Below are positions 48,269-57,537 of a stretch of 64,000 nucleotides of DNA, one piece after another; position 1 is the stretch's first letter, and every line of letters starts with the position of its first letter. The position numbers and the translations under genes were made by a program. This DNA comes from Pacificitalea sp040119125 (GTDB lineage: Bacteria; Pseudomonadota; Alphaproteobacteria; Rhodobacterales; Rhodobacteraceae), in contig JBEDTR010000005.1 of assembly GCA_040119125.1 (NCBI GenBank), positions 248,001 through 312,000 on the forward strand. Reading direction: 5' to 3'. The notes beneath the pieces were generated by a model. That model had not been told where the DNA came from. It made no database searches and saw nothing but the letters and a program-made list of their open reading frames with translations.

Positions 48269-50098
48269 TCAGCGTTCGGTCAGCTTCAACTCGATCCGGC
48301 GGTTCTGGGCGCGGGCGGCTTCGGTATCGGCGGGGTTCACGGGTTGGTATTCTCCGAACCCATTGGCCGACAGCCGCTGCGGCGGGATGCCCTCGACGTC
48401 GCTCATGTAGCGCACGACGGATAAGGCACGGGCCTGACTCAATTCCCAGTTATCCGCGAACTCCCCCTGCCCCGACAGCGGCACATTATCGGTGTGGCCA
48501 TCGACGCGGATGATCCAGTCGATGCCTTCGGGGATCTCGCTCGCGATCGTCAGCAAGAGGTCTGACACATTGGCGATCTCGGCGCGCCCGGCGCCGGTCA
48601 GGTCGGCCTGCCCCGGTGGGAACAGCACCTCGGACGAGAATACGAAACGGTCACCGACAATGCGCACGCCTTCTTGGTTGCCGAGCAAATCGCGCAGGCG
48701 GCCAAAGAATTCGGAGCGGTAGTTTTCAAGGTTGCGCGCTTCATCCTCCAGCCTCCGGCGCTCGGCCTCCTCCAGCATGGCGCGGCGGCGCTGTTCGGCG
48801 GCGGCACGGGCCAGCGCAGCGTTAAGCTGGGAGCCGAGGCTTTCGATCTGCACCTGCGCCGCCTGATCCTCGGACGCGGCGATGTCGAGCGTGTCTTGCA
48901 GCGCCTGCAACTGCCCGCGCAGCGCGGCGACCTGTTCATTCAGCAGCGCCAGCTTACGTTCTGCTTCGGCGGAGCGCGCCTCCACGCGGCCAAGTTCCGC
49001 ATTGGCCACGGCGAGCAGGGCTGCGCGTTCTTCGGCCTCTGACAGACGCTGTTCGGCGGTCAGTTCGGCATCGGCGCGGGCGGCGACGGCGGCGGCGAGT
49101 TTCTCACGGACCTCGGCCACGTCACCGACCTCAGCGCGCAGTGCATCGTTTTCGGCGGTCAGGCGGGCGATCTGTTCCTGTAGCCCCTCCACGGTGCCTG
49201 CTACCTCTTGCGCGGTATCACGGGCGGTAAGCGCGGCGGCGAGACGCGCGTCGAGGTCGTCTTCCGCGCGGCGCGCGGCGGCAAGCAGGGTCAGCGTCTC
49301 CTCCGCGCCGCGACGCTGTTCTTCTAGCGCCAGCGTCATTGCGGTCAGTTCATCCTCGGCCCCGGCCAGCCGTTCGCGCAGCGCCTGCGCGGCGGCTGTT
49401 TCGGCCAGCTTGGCACGCTCTTCGGCGGATAGTTCCTCGGCCAGACGGGCCTGTTCCGCCTCAGCTTCGGTCAACTGAGTTTCTTGTTCGGCGTTGCGGG
49501 CGCGCAGGTCAGCCACCAGCGCGTCCAATGCCTCGCGCCGGGCGGCGGCAAGGCGCGCGGTCTCAGCGGCGGCGTCGACCTCCGACCGGGCGGCGGCCAA
49601 CGCGGTGTCGAGCGCGTCGCGCGCCGCTTCGCTATCGGCCAAATCGGCGGCCAGTGCCTCCCCTTGCGCGCGGGCGTCGTCCCGCTGGTCCAGCAGGCTG
49701 GCGACGCGATCCTCGAAACTGGCAATGCGATCCTGCGCGCTGCCGAGATCGTTCTCCGCGGCGCTCAACTGTCCGGTAAGCGACGCGATCAGCCGGTCCT
49801 GCGCACGCGCGCGTTCGCCGGCCACCGCCAACGCCTGTTCGCGGGCATCGGCGGTGGTCTCCAGCGCCGCCGCGCGTTCGCGCTCCAGACCCAGCGCATC
49901 GGCCAATGCGGAGACCTCCCCCGACAATTCGTCCAGTTCGGTTTCCTGCCCCGAAATCGTCTCGCGCAGCATGAACTGCATGATCATAAAGATCGTCAGG
50001 ACGAACATCAGCACCAGCAAGAGCGCCGTCATCGCATCGACAAAGCCGGGCCAGATCGACCCGGACATTCGGTTCATGCCACGACGCGTCAAGGCCAT
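48269..50098 (-). CDS. MotB/OmpA-like protein with long coiled coil (motor stator type)
   Basis: A 609-residue protein. One N-terminal membrane helix carries an Asp at its cytosolic end (SIWPGFVDAMTALLLVLMFVL, Asp21), as in MotB and ZorB proton/sodium-coupled stators. About 400 residues of Ala/Glu/Arg-rich heptads (residues 50-430) form a long periplasmic coiled coil. An OmpA/MotB peptidoglycan-binding domain covers about 465-609 (VLFPPGQADLTGAGRAEI, VDGHTDNVPLSGQGEFADNWELSQARA, QNRRIELKL). GGAGG precedes the ATG. It lies 4 bp downstream of the ExbB/MotA-like gene, so the two should form a 5:2-type ion-driven motor. Target unknown. Confidence 0.85.
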   Translation of the reverse strand: MALTRRGMNRMSGSIWPGFVDAMTALLLVLMFVLTIFMIMQFMLRETISGQETELDELSGEVSALADALGLERERAAALETTADAREQALAVAGERARAQDRLIASLTGQLSAAENDLGSAQDRIASFEDRVASLLDQRDDARAQGEALAADLADSEAARDALDTALAAARSEVDAAAETARLAAARREALDALVADLRARNAEQETQLTEAEAEQARLAEELSAEERAKLAETAAAQALRERLAGAEDELTAMTLALEEQRRGAEETLTLLAAARRAEDDLDARLAAALTARDTAQEVAGTVEGLQEQIARLTAENDALRAEVGDVAEVREKLAAAVAARADAELTAEQRLSEAEERAALLAVANAELGRVEARSAEAERKLALLNEQVAALRGQLQALQDTLDIAASEDQAAQVQIESLGSQLNAALARAAAEQRRRAMLEEAERRRLEDEARNLENYRSEFFGRLRDLLGNQEGVRIVGDRFVFSSEVLFPPGQADLTGAGRAEIANVSDLLLTIASEIPEGIDWIIRVDGHTDNVPLSGQGEFADNWELSQARALSVVRYMSDVEGIPPQRLSANGFGEYQPVNPADTEAARAQNRRIELKLTER

Positions 50099-50102
50099 GC
50101 GC

Positions 50103-51296
50103 TTAGCCCCTCCGCTCGGCCATGGGATCGCGGGGGCGCAGGCGGCGCATCTCGCGCGTCAAGGCATGCAGATCGGTGCGCAGCTCGGCCACGCTTTCCT
50201 GCCGCCCGGCGGCCATTTCCTCGAACATTCGCAGCAATTGCACGTCGATCGACCGCAGGCGCATACGGCTTTCGGCGTCGCCTGCCTCGCTGCCTTCCAA
50301 TTCGCGGTTCTCAAAGAATTCCAGCAGCCGTTCCTGCCCCTCTGCCAGCCGGTCCAGCGCGCGGGTTTGGGCGGCGTCTGGGGTTTCCAGCCGCCGGGTC
50401 AGCCCCATGACGGCATCCGCGACCGTGCTCAGCTTCTCCTCGACCAGCGCGCGGTTGACGTCTGCCTCGGTGAACATTTGCCGCATGGCTTCCATCTGGT
50501 CGGACATGTGGTCGAGGATGGCAGCGACCGCGCTTTGCTCTCCGCCGCCTTCGGCGTCAGAAAAGCCCACCCGCGTGATGCTCGACAGCCATTCTTCCAG
50601 CTCGCGGTAAAACCGGTTCTGGCCGTGGCTCGCGAAAAGTTCCAGCAGACCCACGACCAGCGAGCCGGCAAGACCCAGCAGAGACGAGCCAAACGCCGTG
50701 CCCATGCCGCCCAGCTGCGCCTCAAGCCCGGTCATCAGGCGGGAGAACACATCAACCGTGGCTTCGCCTTCTTGCGGAGCGAGCGAGCGGATGGTTTCCA
50801 CCACCGCAGGCACGGTCGTGGCCAGACCGTAGAACGTGCCCAGAAGACCTAAGAAAATCAGCAAGTTGACCAGATAGCGGGTGATGTCGCGCGCTTCTTC
50901 GATCCGGGTTGCAACGGATTCGAGGATGGAGCGCGACGAGCTTGCCGCCATCTGCATCCGCGCCCCGCGCGAGCGCAGCAGCGCGGCCAGCGGGGCCAAC
51001 AGGCGCGGCGGGCGCCCGGCTTGCGCCGTGTCGGGGCTGACGAACACGTTGATCCAGCGCGCCGAACTCCACAGCTGCCAGACCTGCCAGAAACAGGCGA
51101 GGATGCCGATCAGGAACACGGCAAAGATCAGCCCGTTCAAAAACGGGTTCGACACCACCACGGCCATGACGCGTGGCAAGATCAGCCAGCCGCCCCCGGC
51201 GACGAGGGCGATCACCACCAGCATCACGGTGACCTGGCGTATCGGCAGTGAGAAATGCGGCTCGACCTCGGTACCGCTCATGTCCTTGGGAGACAT
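50103..51296 (-). CDS. MotA/TolQ/ExbB-like proton-channel protein with long cytosolic tail
   Basis: A 397-residue membrane protein. Helices lie at about 19-42, 48-68, 145-170 and 195-225. The MotA/ExbB core is LVNLLIFLGLLGTFYGLATTVPAVVETIRSL and LGGMGTAFGSSLLGLAGSLVVGLLE, with the family Gly/Ser/Thr pattern. The C-terminal ~150 residues are a cytosolic coiled coil (MEAMRQMFTEADVNRALVEE, LRSIDVQLLRMFEEMAAGR), much longer than in ExbB or TolQ. I chose the ATG at 51296 behind AAGGGG; frames from 51350 and 51281 also exist. It is upstream of and coupled to the MotB/OmpA-like gene. No flagellar, Tol or Ton genes are nearby. Confidence 0.85.
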   Translation of the reverse strand: MSPKDMSGTEVEPHFSLPIRQVTVMLVVIALVAGGGWLILPRVMAVVVSNPFLNGLIFAVFLIGILACFWQVWQLWSSARWINVFVSPDTAQAGRPPRLLAPLAALLRSRGARMQMAASSSRSILESVATRIEEARDITRYLVNLLIFLGLLGTFYGLATTVPAVVETIRSLAPQEGEATVDVFSRLMTGLEAQLGGMGTAFGSSLLGLAGSLVVGLLELFASHGQNRFYRELEEWLSSITRVGFSDAEGGGEQSAVAAILDHMSDQMEAMRQMFTEADVNRALVEEKLSTVADAVMGLTRRLETPDAAQTRALDRLAEGQERLLEFFENRELEGSEAGDAESRMRLRSIDVQLLRMFEEMAAGRQESVAELRTDLHALTREMRRLRPRDPMAERRG

Positions 51297-51353
51297 CTGG
51301 ACCCCTTTTTTATTGCGTCCAACATTAGGAGCCACGAGCGACGATGCCAAGAA

Positions 51354-51923
51354 TCATTCGGAGGATGGGGCCCTGAGCGCGCACACTCTCGTGACCAGCC
51401 AGTCCAGATCGGCGTCCGCGATGCCCAATTCGGTCAGATGGCTGGCGGTGTTGATCAGATATTCGTCATTGGGCCCACGCCCGCCGGTGGCTGCCGCGAT
51501 AATGCCTGCTTGTTCCTCCAACCCCAGACCGCCGCAATACTGGACGTGCTCGGGGTCGATGACATAGGCCAGCGCGCGCACTTGCCGCCCGTCGATCAGG
51601 CGCAGGGTCTGCACGGTTTCCAGATAGGCCGATGACACCAGCTCCCGCTCGCGCAGATCGACCAAAGTGGCGGCCTCGGTTCCCGGCGCGACGCGGAACG
51701 CCACGCCGGTGCAGGCCGCACCTTCCGCCTGATCCAGCGCCAGCACCAGACCCGGCAGCTCAGGCGTGCCACGATGATGGATGGAGCGCATGCAGAACGC
51801 GCGATGATAGCCGGTCAGACGCGCCACGCTTTGCTCGGCCACGTCGAACCCCGGATTCCAGATCAGGCTGCCATAGCCGAAAACCCAAAGCGGTTCGGGA
51901 ATGTCGCTGTCGTGAACGGTCAT
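51354..51923 (-). CDS. Gamma-glutamylcyclotransferase, ChaC-like
   Basis: A 189-residue protein of the ChaC family, which cleaves glutathione to 5-oxoproline and Cys-Gly. It has the nucleotide-binding-like motif WVFGYGSLIWNPGF at residues 13-26, RAFCMRSIHHRGTPELPGLVLAL, and the catalytic Glu region LRERELVSSAYLE. Length and motifs are standard for the cytosolic enzyme. It lies 57 bp upstream of the ExbB/MotA-like gene on the same strand, but the functional link is unclear. Confidence 0.93.
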   Translation of the reverse strand: MTVHDSDIPEPLWVFGYGSLIWNPGFDVAEQSVARLTGYHRAFCMRSIHHRGTPELPGLVLALDQAEGAACTGVAFRVAPGTEAATLVDLRERELVSSAYLETVQTLRLIDGRQVRALAYVIDPEHVQYCGGLGLEEQAGIIAAATGGRGPNDEYLINTASHLTELGIADADLDWLVTRVCALRAPSSE

Positions 51924-52003
51924 GTGCTGGTCCTTCTGCTCGCCCCCCTGTAAACGCAGCCGGGCGTCAGTGAAAGGTCCGGCGCGTCAGCTCTAGAGGG
52001 AAC

Positions 52004-52996
52004 ATGCGCAAGCTTACCGTGCTCGTCATCGTGCTGGCCGCGCTGTGGTCTGGCTATTGGGTCTTGGGCAAGACCGCGTTGCAGCGCGGCTTGGCGCAGA
52101 TCGAGAGCAGCGCACAGGGCGGAATTGACCTGTCTTGGACCGATGCGACCGTGCGCGGATATCCCAACCGGTTCGACACCACGCTTGATGGCGTGCAGGT
52201 CAAGGACAGCGCCGGCCACTGGACGTGGGAAGCGCCGTTTTTTCAGATCATGGCGCTCAGCTACAAGCCACATCACCTGATCGCCGTATGGCCGGACACC
52301 CAGCGGGTCATCGTGCCGGGTCAGGCGCTGACCCTGACCAGCGACGCGATGCGCGGCTCGGCGGTGTTCGAACCGGAGACCGATCTGACGCTGAACCGGG
52401 CACAACTGGTGGTGGATGCGCCGCGTGTCACCTCTGATCTGGACTGGACCGTCTCCGCCGACCGCGCGCTGCTGGCCGCCCGCCCCGCGATGGGAGAGGA
52501 CGACGCCCGCATTCGCGATGTTGCGCTGGAACTCGACGCGCTGAGCCTGCCGCCGCAGGTCACCGCGCTGCTGGGCGGGGCCGATCTGCCCCGGCGGATC
52601 GAGACACTATCTGCGGATATGGAAATCACCTTCGATCAGCCGTGGACCCGGCATAGCCTGCAAGGCCCGGTGCCACAGGCACAGCGGATCACGCTGCGCG
52701 ATGCCACGCTGAACTGGGGCGATGTGCAGATTACCGGCACGGGCGATATCGACATCCGCGACGATGGCCGCCCCGAGGGCGAGTTAGATCTATCGGCGAA
52801 AGGCTGGCGCAAGCTTCTGGATATCGCGACGCAGGCCGGGCTGCTGCCTGCCGATCAGGCCCGCACCATCGCCAGCGCGGCGGGTTTTTTCGCGGGCGGC
52901 AGCGAAAGGCTGAGCCTGCCGCTAAGCTTTCGGAACGGGCGGACCTATCTGGGGCCCGTGCCGCTGGGCCCCGCGCCGATCTTGCGACAGCCGTAA
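52004..52996 (+). CDS. DUF2125 domain-containing protein
   Basis: A 330-residue protein with an uncleaved-looking N-terminal signal anchor (residues 3-20, LTVLVIVLAALWSGYWVLG) and a beta-rich DUF2125 body (GIDLSWTDATVRGYPNRFDTTLDGVQ, WTWEAPFFQIMALSYKPHHLIAVWP, GDVQITGTGDIDIRDDGRPEGELDL). The family is common in alphaproteobacteria, probably periplasmic and lipid- or envelope-related by resemblance to AsmA/YdgA-like beta folds; function is unproven. It faces the extensin-like gene convergently with 4 bp between. Confidence 0.87.
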   Translation: MRKLTVLVIVLAALWSGYWVLGKTALQRGLAQIESSAQGGIDLSWTDATVRGYPNRFDTTLDGVQVKDSAGHWTWEAPFFQIMALSYKPHHLIAVWPDTQRVIVPGQALTLTSDAMRGSAVFEPETDLTLNRAQLVVDAPRVTSDLDWTVSADRALLAARPAMGEDDARIRDVALELDALSLPPQVTALLGGADLPRRIETLSADMEITFDQPWTRHSLQGPVPQAQRITLRDATLNWGDVQITGTGDIDIRDDGRPEGELDLSAKGWRKLLDIATQAGLLPADQARTIASAAGFFAGGSERLSLPLSFRNGRTYLGPVPLGPAPILRQP

Positions 52997-53000
52997 GTCC

Positions 53001-54045
53001 TCAGCGGCAATAGCTGCCCGACCGGTAGCGCGCCGTATCGAGGTGGAAATGGTCGCGGTGATACCGGTCCGCTTCCGGCCCCAGCACAGTGCCAAAGGGG
53101 CCACAGGCTGCTTTGTGCATCCGGCGCAGGCGCTGGCCCGCCGTGCCGTTATTCCAGTCCTTCAACACCGATAATTCATGGCCATTGGCCAGCGTGAACC
53201 CGGCAACATCGACGGCCCTGCCCCGGCCATGTTCGCTGACCTTCGCGCCGGGCTGGTTGTTGCGGGTGCGGCAGGCATAAGTGGCGACGACCCGAAGCGA
53301 GGCCAACCCGCCGCCCATCCGCCCCACCGCCGGTTTCACGCCCGTCTCAACCCATTGGTCGAGCGCGCGGGCCGTCGTGCAGTCGATCGTCGCCGTTGCG
53401 GTAAGCGGCACGCCCGCCACGGCAGACACCTTCACCGCGTCACTGGCGATGCCGCAGCCCTTGATCCGCCCCGGCACTGGCGCGATGGCGACACCCCGGA
53501 TCGAGCGGCTGCCGCAGACCGCGCCTTGCATATTGGTGCCGACACGCGGGGCGGGCTGCGCCACCACCATCGCGGCGGCGGCAGTGCGGCGTTTGAGGTT
53601 CTCGGGCCGTGCTGCGGGACGCAGGGATCGCGTCAGCCCCGCCCGTGACGCCATAGTGGTGGGCACCGCGCCTCGGACCAGTGCCGCGCCTTGCGCGTCT
53701 GCGTTGCCGGGTCGCGGGCTGGGGCGCAGCTCCGCGCCAATCCGCACGATGACACCGCTGGGCATGATCTGCACATGTCTTACCCCATCGGCCCGCTCTG
53801 CCAGCGTCACGGCGCGACTGTCAGGCAGATCGGGCGCCGGGGCCACCGCGCCGCCCTTGTCCGGCGGGGGTAATGTGGCGAACCTGCTGTGCGGGCGGGA
53901 CGGCACGGACGGGCGCAAGAGGTGCCACCCGCGCAACAGGGCGCGGCGACGTGGCAGGCGCTTCGGCCCATACCGGCGCGGAGCATAGCGGCCCAAGCAT
54001 CAACGCCAGCAGCGCCGCGCGATATGCCGTTCGGGCCGGGATCAC
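53001..54045 (-). pseudogene. Extensin-like family protein, split by a one-base frameshift
   Basis: The C-terminal extensin-like domain is intact (about 53001-53560: CGIASDAVKVSAVAGVPL, ATIDCTTARALDQWVE, SEHGRGRAVDVAGF, HRDHFHLDTARY with the Cys pattern). Its frame is open to 53996, but there it becomes Arg-rich and has no signal peptide. A second frame starting with GTG at 54045 supplies a signal peptide (ALLALMLGPLCSAPVWA) and overlaps the upstream gene's stop by 4 bp, as coupled genes do. The two frames meet at a run of five G (53866-53870): removing one base would join them. Either the gene is broken or the base is a sequencing error. The domain resembles peptidase M15-like/extensin proteins of the cell wall. 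Confidence 0.72.
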
Positions 54046-54956
54046 CGCTTCACGCGGCCAAAATCCGGGGCGTCGGTGTCCTGCCCTGCCTCGATGATGC
54101 CCCGCCGGATCGCGCGGGTTCGGGTGAAATAATCGAACAGCAAATCGCCATCGCCCGTGCGGATCGCGCGTTGCAGGGCAAACAGTTCCTCAGTGAAGCG
54201 GCCAAGGATCTCCAGCGTTGCTTCTTTGTTGTTCAGGAAGACGTCGCGCCACATCGTCGGGTCCGACGCGGCGATGCGGGTAAAGTCCCGGAACCCGGCG
54301 GCGGAGTAGCGGATCACCTCGCTATCCGTCACGCGCCGCAGGTCATCCGCCACGCCAACCATCGTATAGGCGATCAAATGCGGGGTATGGCTGGTCACCG
54401 CCAGCACCAGATCATGATGCTCGGCATCCATGTCCTCGACCCGGGCGCCCATGCCCTGCCAGAGCTTGCGCAGCCTGTCCAAAGCCTCCGCATCCACGTC
54501 CGTATCAGGCACGAGCAAACAGAACCGGTTCTCGAACAGCTCGGCGAAGCCCGCATGCGGGCCAGAATGTTCGGTTCCCGCCAGCGGGTGCGCGGGGATG
54601 AAATGCACGCAGCGCGGCAGGTGCGGGGCGACGGCCTCGACCACCGCCTTCTTGACCGAGCCGACATCCGAGAGGGTCGCGCCCGGTTTCAAATGCGGGG
54701 CGATTTCCTCCGCCACCGGACCCATCGCGCCAATCGGCACGCACAGCACGACCAGATCGGCATCGGCCACGGCCTCCGCCGCTGTGTCGCAAATCCGGTC
54801 GCACAGGCCGATTTCGCGCGCGGTGGCCCGGGTTTCGGCAGACCGGGCGTAGCCCGTAACCTCCCCTGCCAACCCGGCGCGGCGGATCGCCAGCGACATT
54901 GACCCGGCGATCAGCCCCAGCCCGATCAGCGCGACGCGGTCGTAAACCCGGCTCAT
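54042..54956 (-). CDS. Prephenate/arogenate dehydrogenase family protein
   Basis: A 304-residue NAD(P)-dependent dehydrogenase for tyrosine synthesis. The dinucleotide fold opens with VALIGLGLIAGSMSLAIRRAG, followed by LVVLCVPIGAMGPV, SDVGSVKKAVVEAV, and the prephenate-site signature FIPAHPLAGTEHSGPHAGF; helical C-terminal part with HDLVLAVTSHTPHLIAY and GFRDFTRIAASDP. No chorismate mutase or ACT domain is fused. It overlaps the HisC-type aminotransferase upstream by 4 bp, a common alphaproteobacterial aromatic pair. TyrA/TyrC substrate preference cannot be read from the sequence. Confidence 0.93.
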   Translation of the reverse strand: MSRVYDRVALIGLGLIAGSMSLAIRRAGLAGEVTGYARSAETRATAREIGLCDRICDTAAEAVADADLVVLCVPIGAMGPVAEEIAPHLKPGATLSDVGSVKKAVVEAVAPHLPRCVHFIPAHPLAGTEHSGPHAGFAELFENRFCLLVPDTDVDAEALDRLRKLWQGMGARVEDMDAEHHDLVLAVTSHTPHLIAYTMVGVADDLRRVTDSEVIRYSAAGFRDFTRIAASDPTMWRDVFLNNKEATLEILGRFTEELFALQRAIRTGDGDLLFDYFTRTRAIRRGIIEAGQDTDAPDFGRVKR

Positions 54957-56047
54957 GCCGCACCTCCCTGATCCGCGCGAAAGGCCGCCACCGCGTCCAG
55001 CAGCCGCGTCACCGAGGCCTCATCGCCAACGGTGATGCGCAGGCATTGCGGCAGGTTGTAGGAGCCGACGCGCCGGACGATCAGGCCTCGGGATTGCAAG
55101 AACAGGTCGCAGGCTTCCGCCTCCGCCGCATCCGCAAACCGCGCCAGCACGAAATTCGCCTCCGACGGGTCGGACGGTATATCCAGATCCGCCAGCCCCT
55201 GTGCCAATCGCGCCCGTTGGGTCGCGTTCTCGGCCAGACAGGTGGCAACGTAATCGCGATCCCGCACGGCAGCCTCGGCCGCGGCAAGCTGGGTGTTGGA
55301 CAGGTTGAACGGCCCGCGAATGCGATTGAGCACGTCGATCACCTCGCGCGATGCGTAGGCCCAGCCGATGCGCAACCCACCCAGACCGTAAAGCTTCGAG
55401 AAGGTGCGCGTCATGACCACATTGGGGAATTCATCGACCAGCGCGGCGCCGCCGTCATAGCCTTCGGCAAACTCGGCATAGGCCCCGTCGAGCACCAAGA
55501 TCACATCCTCCGGCAGCCCTTCTGCCAGCCGGCGCAGATCCTGACCGCCGATGAAGGTGCCGGTCGGGTTGTTGGGGTTGGCGATGAACACCAGCCGCGT
55601 GCGTTCGCTTACACCCGCGATCAGCGCCTCGACATCGGTGACACGCGCGCGCTCGGGCACCTCGACCGGCGTGGCCCCTGCGGCCTTGGCGCTGATCTTA
55701 TACATGGAAAACCCGTGCTCGGTATGCAGCACCTCATCGCCCGGCCCGGCATAGGCCTGGTTGAGAAAGTGGATGATCTCGTCCGAGCCCACGCCGCAAA
55801 TGATCCGCTCCGGGTCCAGCCCATGCACCGAACCGAGGGCCGCGCGCAAATCTGCATGGTCGGTGGGCGGATAGCGATGCGCCTGCGCCGCCGAAGCCGC
55901 GATCGCCTCAATTGCCGCCGGGCTCGGCCCGAACGGATTTTCGTTGGAGGATAGTTTCACCACATCCTCCACGCCCTCGACGCGGGACTGGCCGCCGACA
56001 TAAAGCGCGATATCCATGATGCCGGGCTGCGGTGCGATACGGGGCAT
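54953..56047 (-). CDS. hisC: Histidinol-phosphate/aromatic aminotransferase
   Basis: A 364-residue fold-type I aminotransferase: VVKLSSNENPFGPSP, RYPPTDHADLRAAL, GVGSDEIIHFLNQAY, FIANPNNPTGT, and the Schiff-base Lys in TRTFSKLYGLGGLRIGW at about residue 220. It would serve both histidine synthesis and the transamination of prephenate or phenylpyruvate-type acids, which fits its pairing with the downstream dehydrogenase. The start at 56047 (MPRIAPQPGIMDI) is normal for HisC of this group. Compare the catabolic-operon paralogue at 17752-18900. Confidence 0.93.
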   Translation of the reverse strand: MPRIAPQPGIMDIALYVGGQSRVEGVEDVVKLSSNENPFGPSPAAIEAIAASAAQAHRYPPTDHADLRAALGSVHGLDPERIICGVGSDEIIHFLNQAYAGPGDEVLHTEHGFSMYKISAKAAGATPVEVPERARVTDVEALIAGVSERTRLVFIANPNNPTGTFIGGQDLRRLAEGLPEDVILVLDGAYAEFAEGYDGGAALVDEFPNVVMTRTFSKLYGLGGLRIGWAYASREVIDVLNRIRGPFNLSNTQLAAAEAAVRDRDYVATCLAENATQRARLAQGLADLDIPSDPSEANFVLARFADAAEAEACDLFLQSRGLIVRRVGSYNLPQCLRITVGDEASVTRLLDAVAAFRADQGGAA

Positions 56048-56182
56048 TCAAACTTTCCCTTCTGACGGTCGGCGTAACGGGCTGGGGTGGGTCGTGCCGG
56101 TCGGTTCTACGGGTGGGGTCGCAAAAAACAAGGGTGGAGTGCCGCAGGGCTCCACGCCGCACAGGACTTACCCCCGCAACGC

Positions 56183-56210
56183 AAAAGGCCGCCCCGGATG
56201 GAGCGGCCTT
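56183..56210 (-). terminator. Intrinsic terminator of rpsD
   Basis: Leftward, AAGGCCGCTCC and GGGGCGGCCTT form the stem around ATCC (56187-56210), followed by T residues (complement of 56183-56186). It lies 40 bp after the rpsD stop. Confidence 0.82.
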
Positions 56211-56249
56211 CTTCGGTATCTCGGGAAGCCCGAACGAACGCAGACGCGA

Positions 56250-56870
56250 TCAGTTCTGGGCGTAGAATTCGATGACGAGGTTCGGCTCCATGTGCACCGG
56301 GTAGGGCACATCGCTGAGGCCGGGCATGCGCACGAAAGTGGCGGTCAGCTTGTTGTTGTCGACTTCCAGGTAATCGGGCACGTCGCGCTCCGACAGCTGG
56401 GTCGCTTCGAGGATCGCGGCCATCTGCTTGGACTTCTCGCGGACCTCGATCACGTCGCCTTCCTTCACACGGTAGGAAGGGATGTTGACGCGCTTGCCGT
56501 TCACCAGAACATGGCCGTGGTTCACGAACTGACGGGCAGCGAACACGGTCGGGACGAACTTGGCGCGGTAAACGACAGCATCCAGACGGCGCTCCAGCAG
56601 ACCGATGAGCAGCTCGCCGGTATCGCCGCGCACACGCTCGGCTTCGGCAAAGATGCGGCGGAACTGTTTCTCGGTCAGGTCGCCGTAGTAGCCTTTCAGC
56701 TTCTGCTTGGCGCGCAGCTGCAGACCGAAGTCGCTGAGCTTGCCCTTGCGGCGCTGGCCGTGCTGGCCGGGGCCGTATTCACGGCGGTTGACCGGGGATT
56801 TGGCGCGGCCCCAGATGTTTTCGCCCATGCGGCGGTCGAGCTTGTACTTGGCAGAGGTGCGTTTGGTCAC
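56250..56870 (-). CDS. rpsD: 30S ribosomal protein S4
   Basis: S4 is a primary 16S rRNA-binding protein that starts assembly of the 30S body. The 206-residue product has KYKLDRRMGENIWG near the start, the S4 RNA-binding domain ERRLDAVVYRAKFVPTVFAARQFVNHGHVLVNG near residues 95-130, and the C-terminal LVIEFYAQN. It starts with GTG. It stands alone, not in the alpha operon with rpoA as in E. coli, which is normal for alphaproteobacteria. Confidence 0.97.
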   Translation of the reverse strand: MTKRTSAKYKLDRRMGENIWGRAKSPVNRREYGPGQHGQRRKGKLSDFGLQLRAKQKLKGYYGDLTEKQFRRIFAEAERVRGDTGELLIGLLERRLDAVVYRAKFVPTVFAARQFVNHGHVLVNGKRVNIPSYRVKEGDVIEVREKSKQMAAILEATQLSERDVPDYLEVDNNKLTATFVRMPGLSDVPYPVHMEPNLVIEFYAQN

Positions 56871-57081
56871 CGTCTGATCTCCTTCTTAAGAAACGAAGGG
56901 CGTTGTCCTCTCCCCACCGCGCAGAGGCGGCGTTCGACGGGGGCGACAGGCATCCCCTTGCGGGGGCCACCAACACCAATGAAAACCCGGCCTGACGCAG
57001 ATGCATCCGACCGGGATGGCGGGCTTATACAGCGCTGCTCGGCACTGTCAACCGGGACAGGGCGCAGGCCCGTTTTCAGGG

Positions 57082-57537
57082 TCAGCCGGGCAGCTTGCCG
57101 GTCTGCACATAAGTCAGGATATGCACCACCTGCTCGGGCGTTTCCGCGACGGCCAGCGCGGCGGCATCGACCTCTTTCAGCGCGTGGGCATGGTCCGGCC
57201 CATGCACGATGATCAGCGCCTTGCCGAGCGCGGCGGCATAGCCTGCGTCGAACGCCGCATTCCATTGCTTGTATTGATCGCCGAAGCGCACGACGACCAC
57301 ATCCGCCACCTCGATCGCGGTGCGGGTGCGGATCGCGTTGAGCTTCGCGCCCTTGTGGTCGTGCCAGAACTTGTCGGCCTCCGCGCCAAGGATCGCGACA
57401 CCGCAATCGTCGCTCGCCGCGTGATCGGTCACTGGCGCGTCGAATTGCACATCCAGCCCTGCACCCAGCGCGGCCACCCCATCGACGATCCGTTCACGCC
57501 AATCGGTATGGATCTCGCCACTCAAATAAACCCGCAT
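57082..57537 (-). CDS. YtoQ family protein
   Basis: A 151-residue protein matching YtoQ of Bacillus: VYLSGEIHTDWRERIVDG at the start, FDAPVTDHAASDDCGVAILG, EADKFWHDHKGAKLNAIRTRTAIEVADVVVVRFGDQYKQWNAAFDAGYAAALGK (conserved core, with FGDQYKQWNAAFDAG). The fold is like nucleoside 2-deoxyribosyltransferases, but no function is proven. It lies 212 bp upstream of rpsD on the same strand. Confidence 0.9.
   Translation of the reverse strand: MRVYLSGEIHTDWRERIVDGVAALGAGLDVQFDAPVTDHAASDDCGVAILGAEADKFWHDHKGAKLNAIRTRTAIEVADVVVVRFGDQYKQWNAAFDAGYAAALGKALIIVHGPDHAHALKEVDAAALAVAETPEQVVHILTYVQTGKLPG

Noticed and set aside
48269..51296. Zorya anti-phage defence system
   Set aside because: Only the two motor-like proteins are present; there is no ZorC, ZorD or ZorE nearby, and the long coiled coil is on the MotB-like partner. 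Reported instead as an unassigned motor pair.
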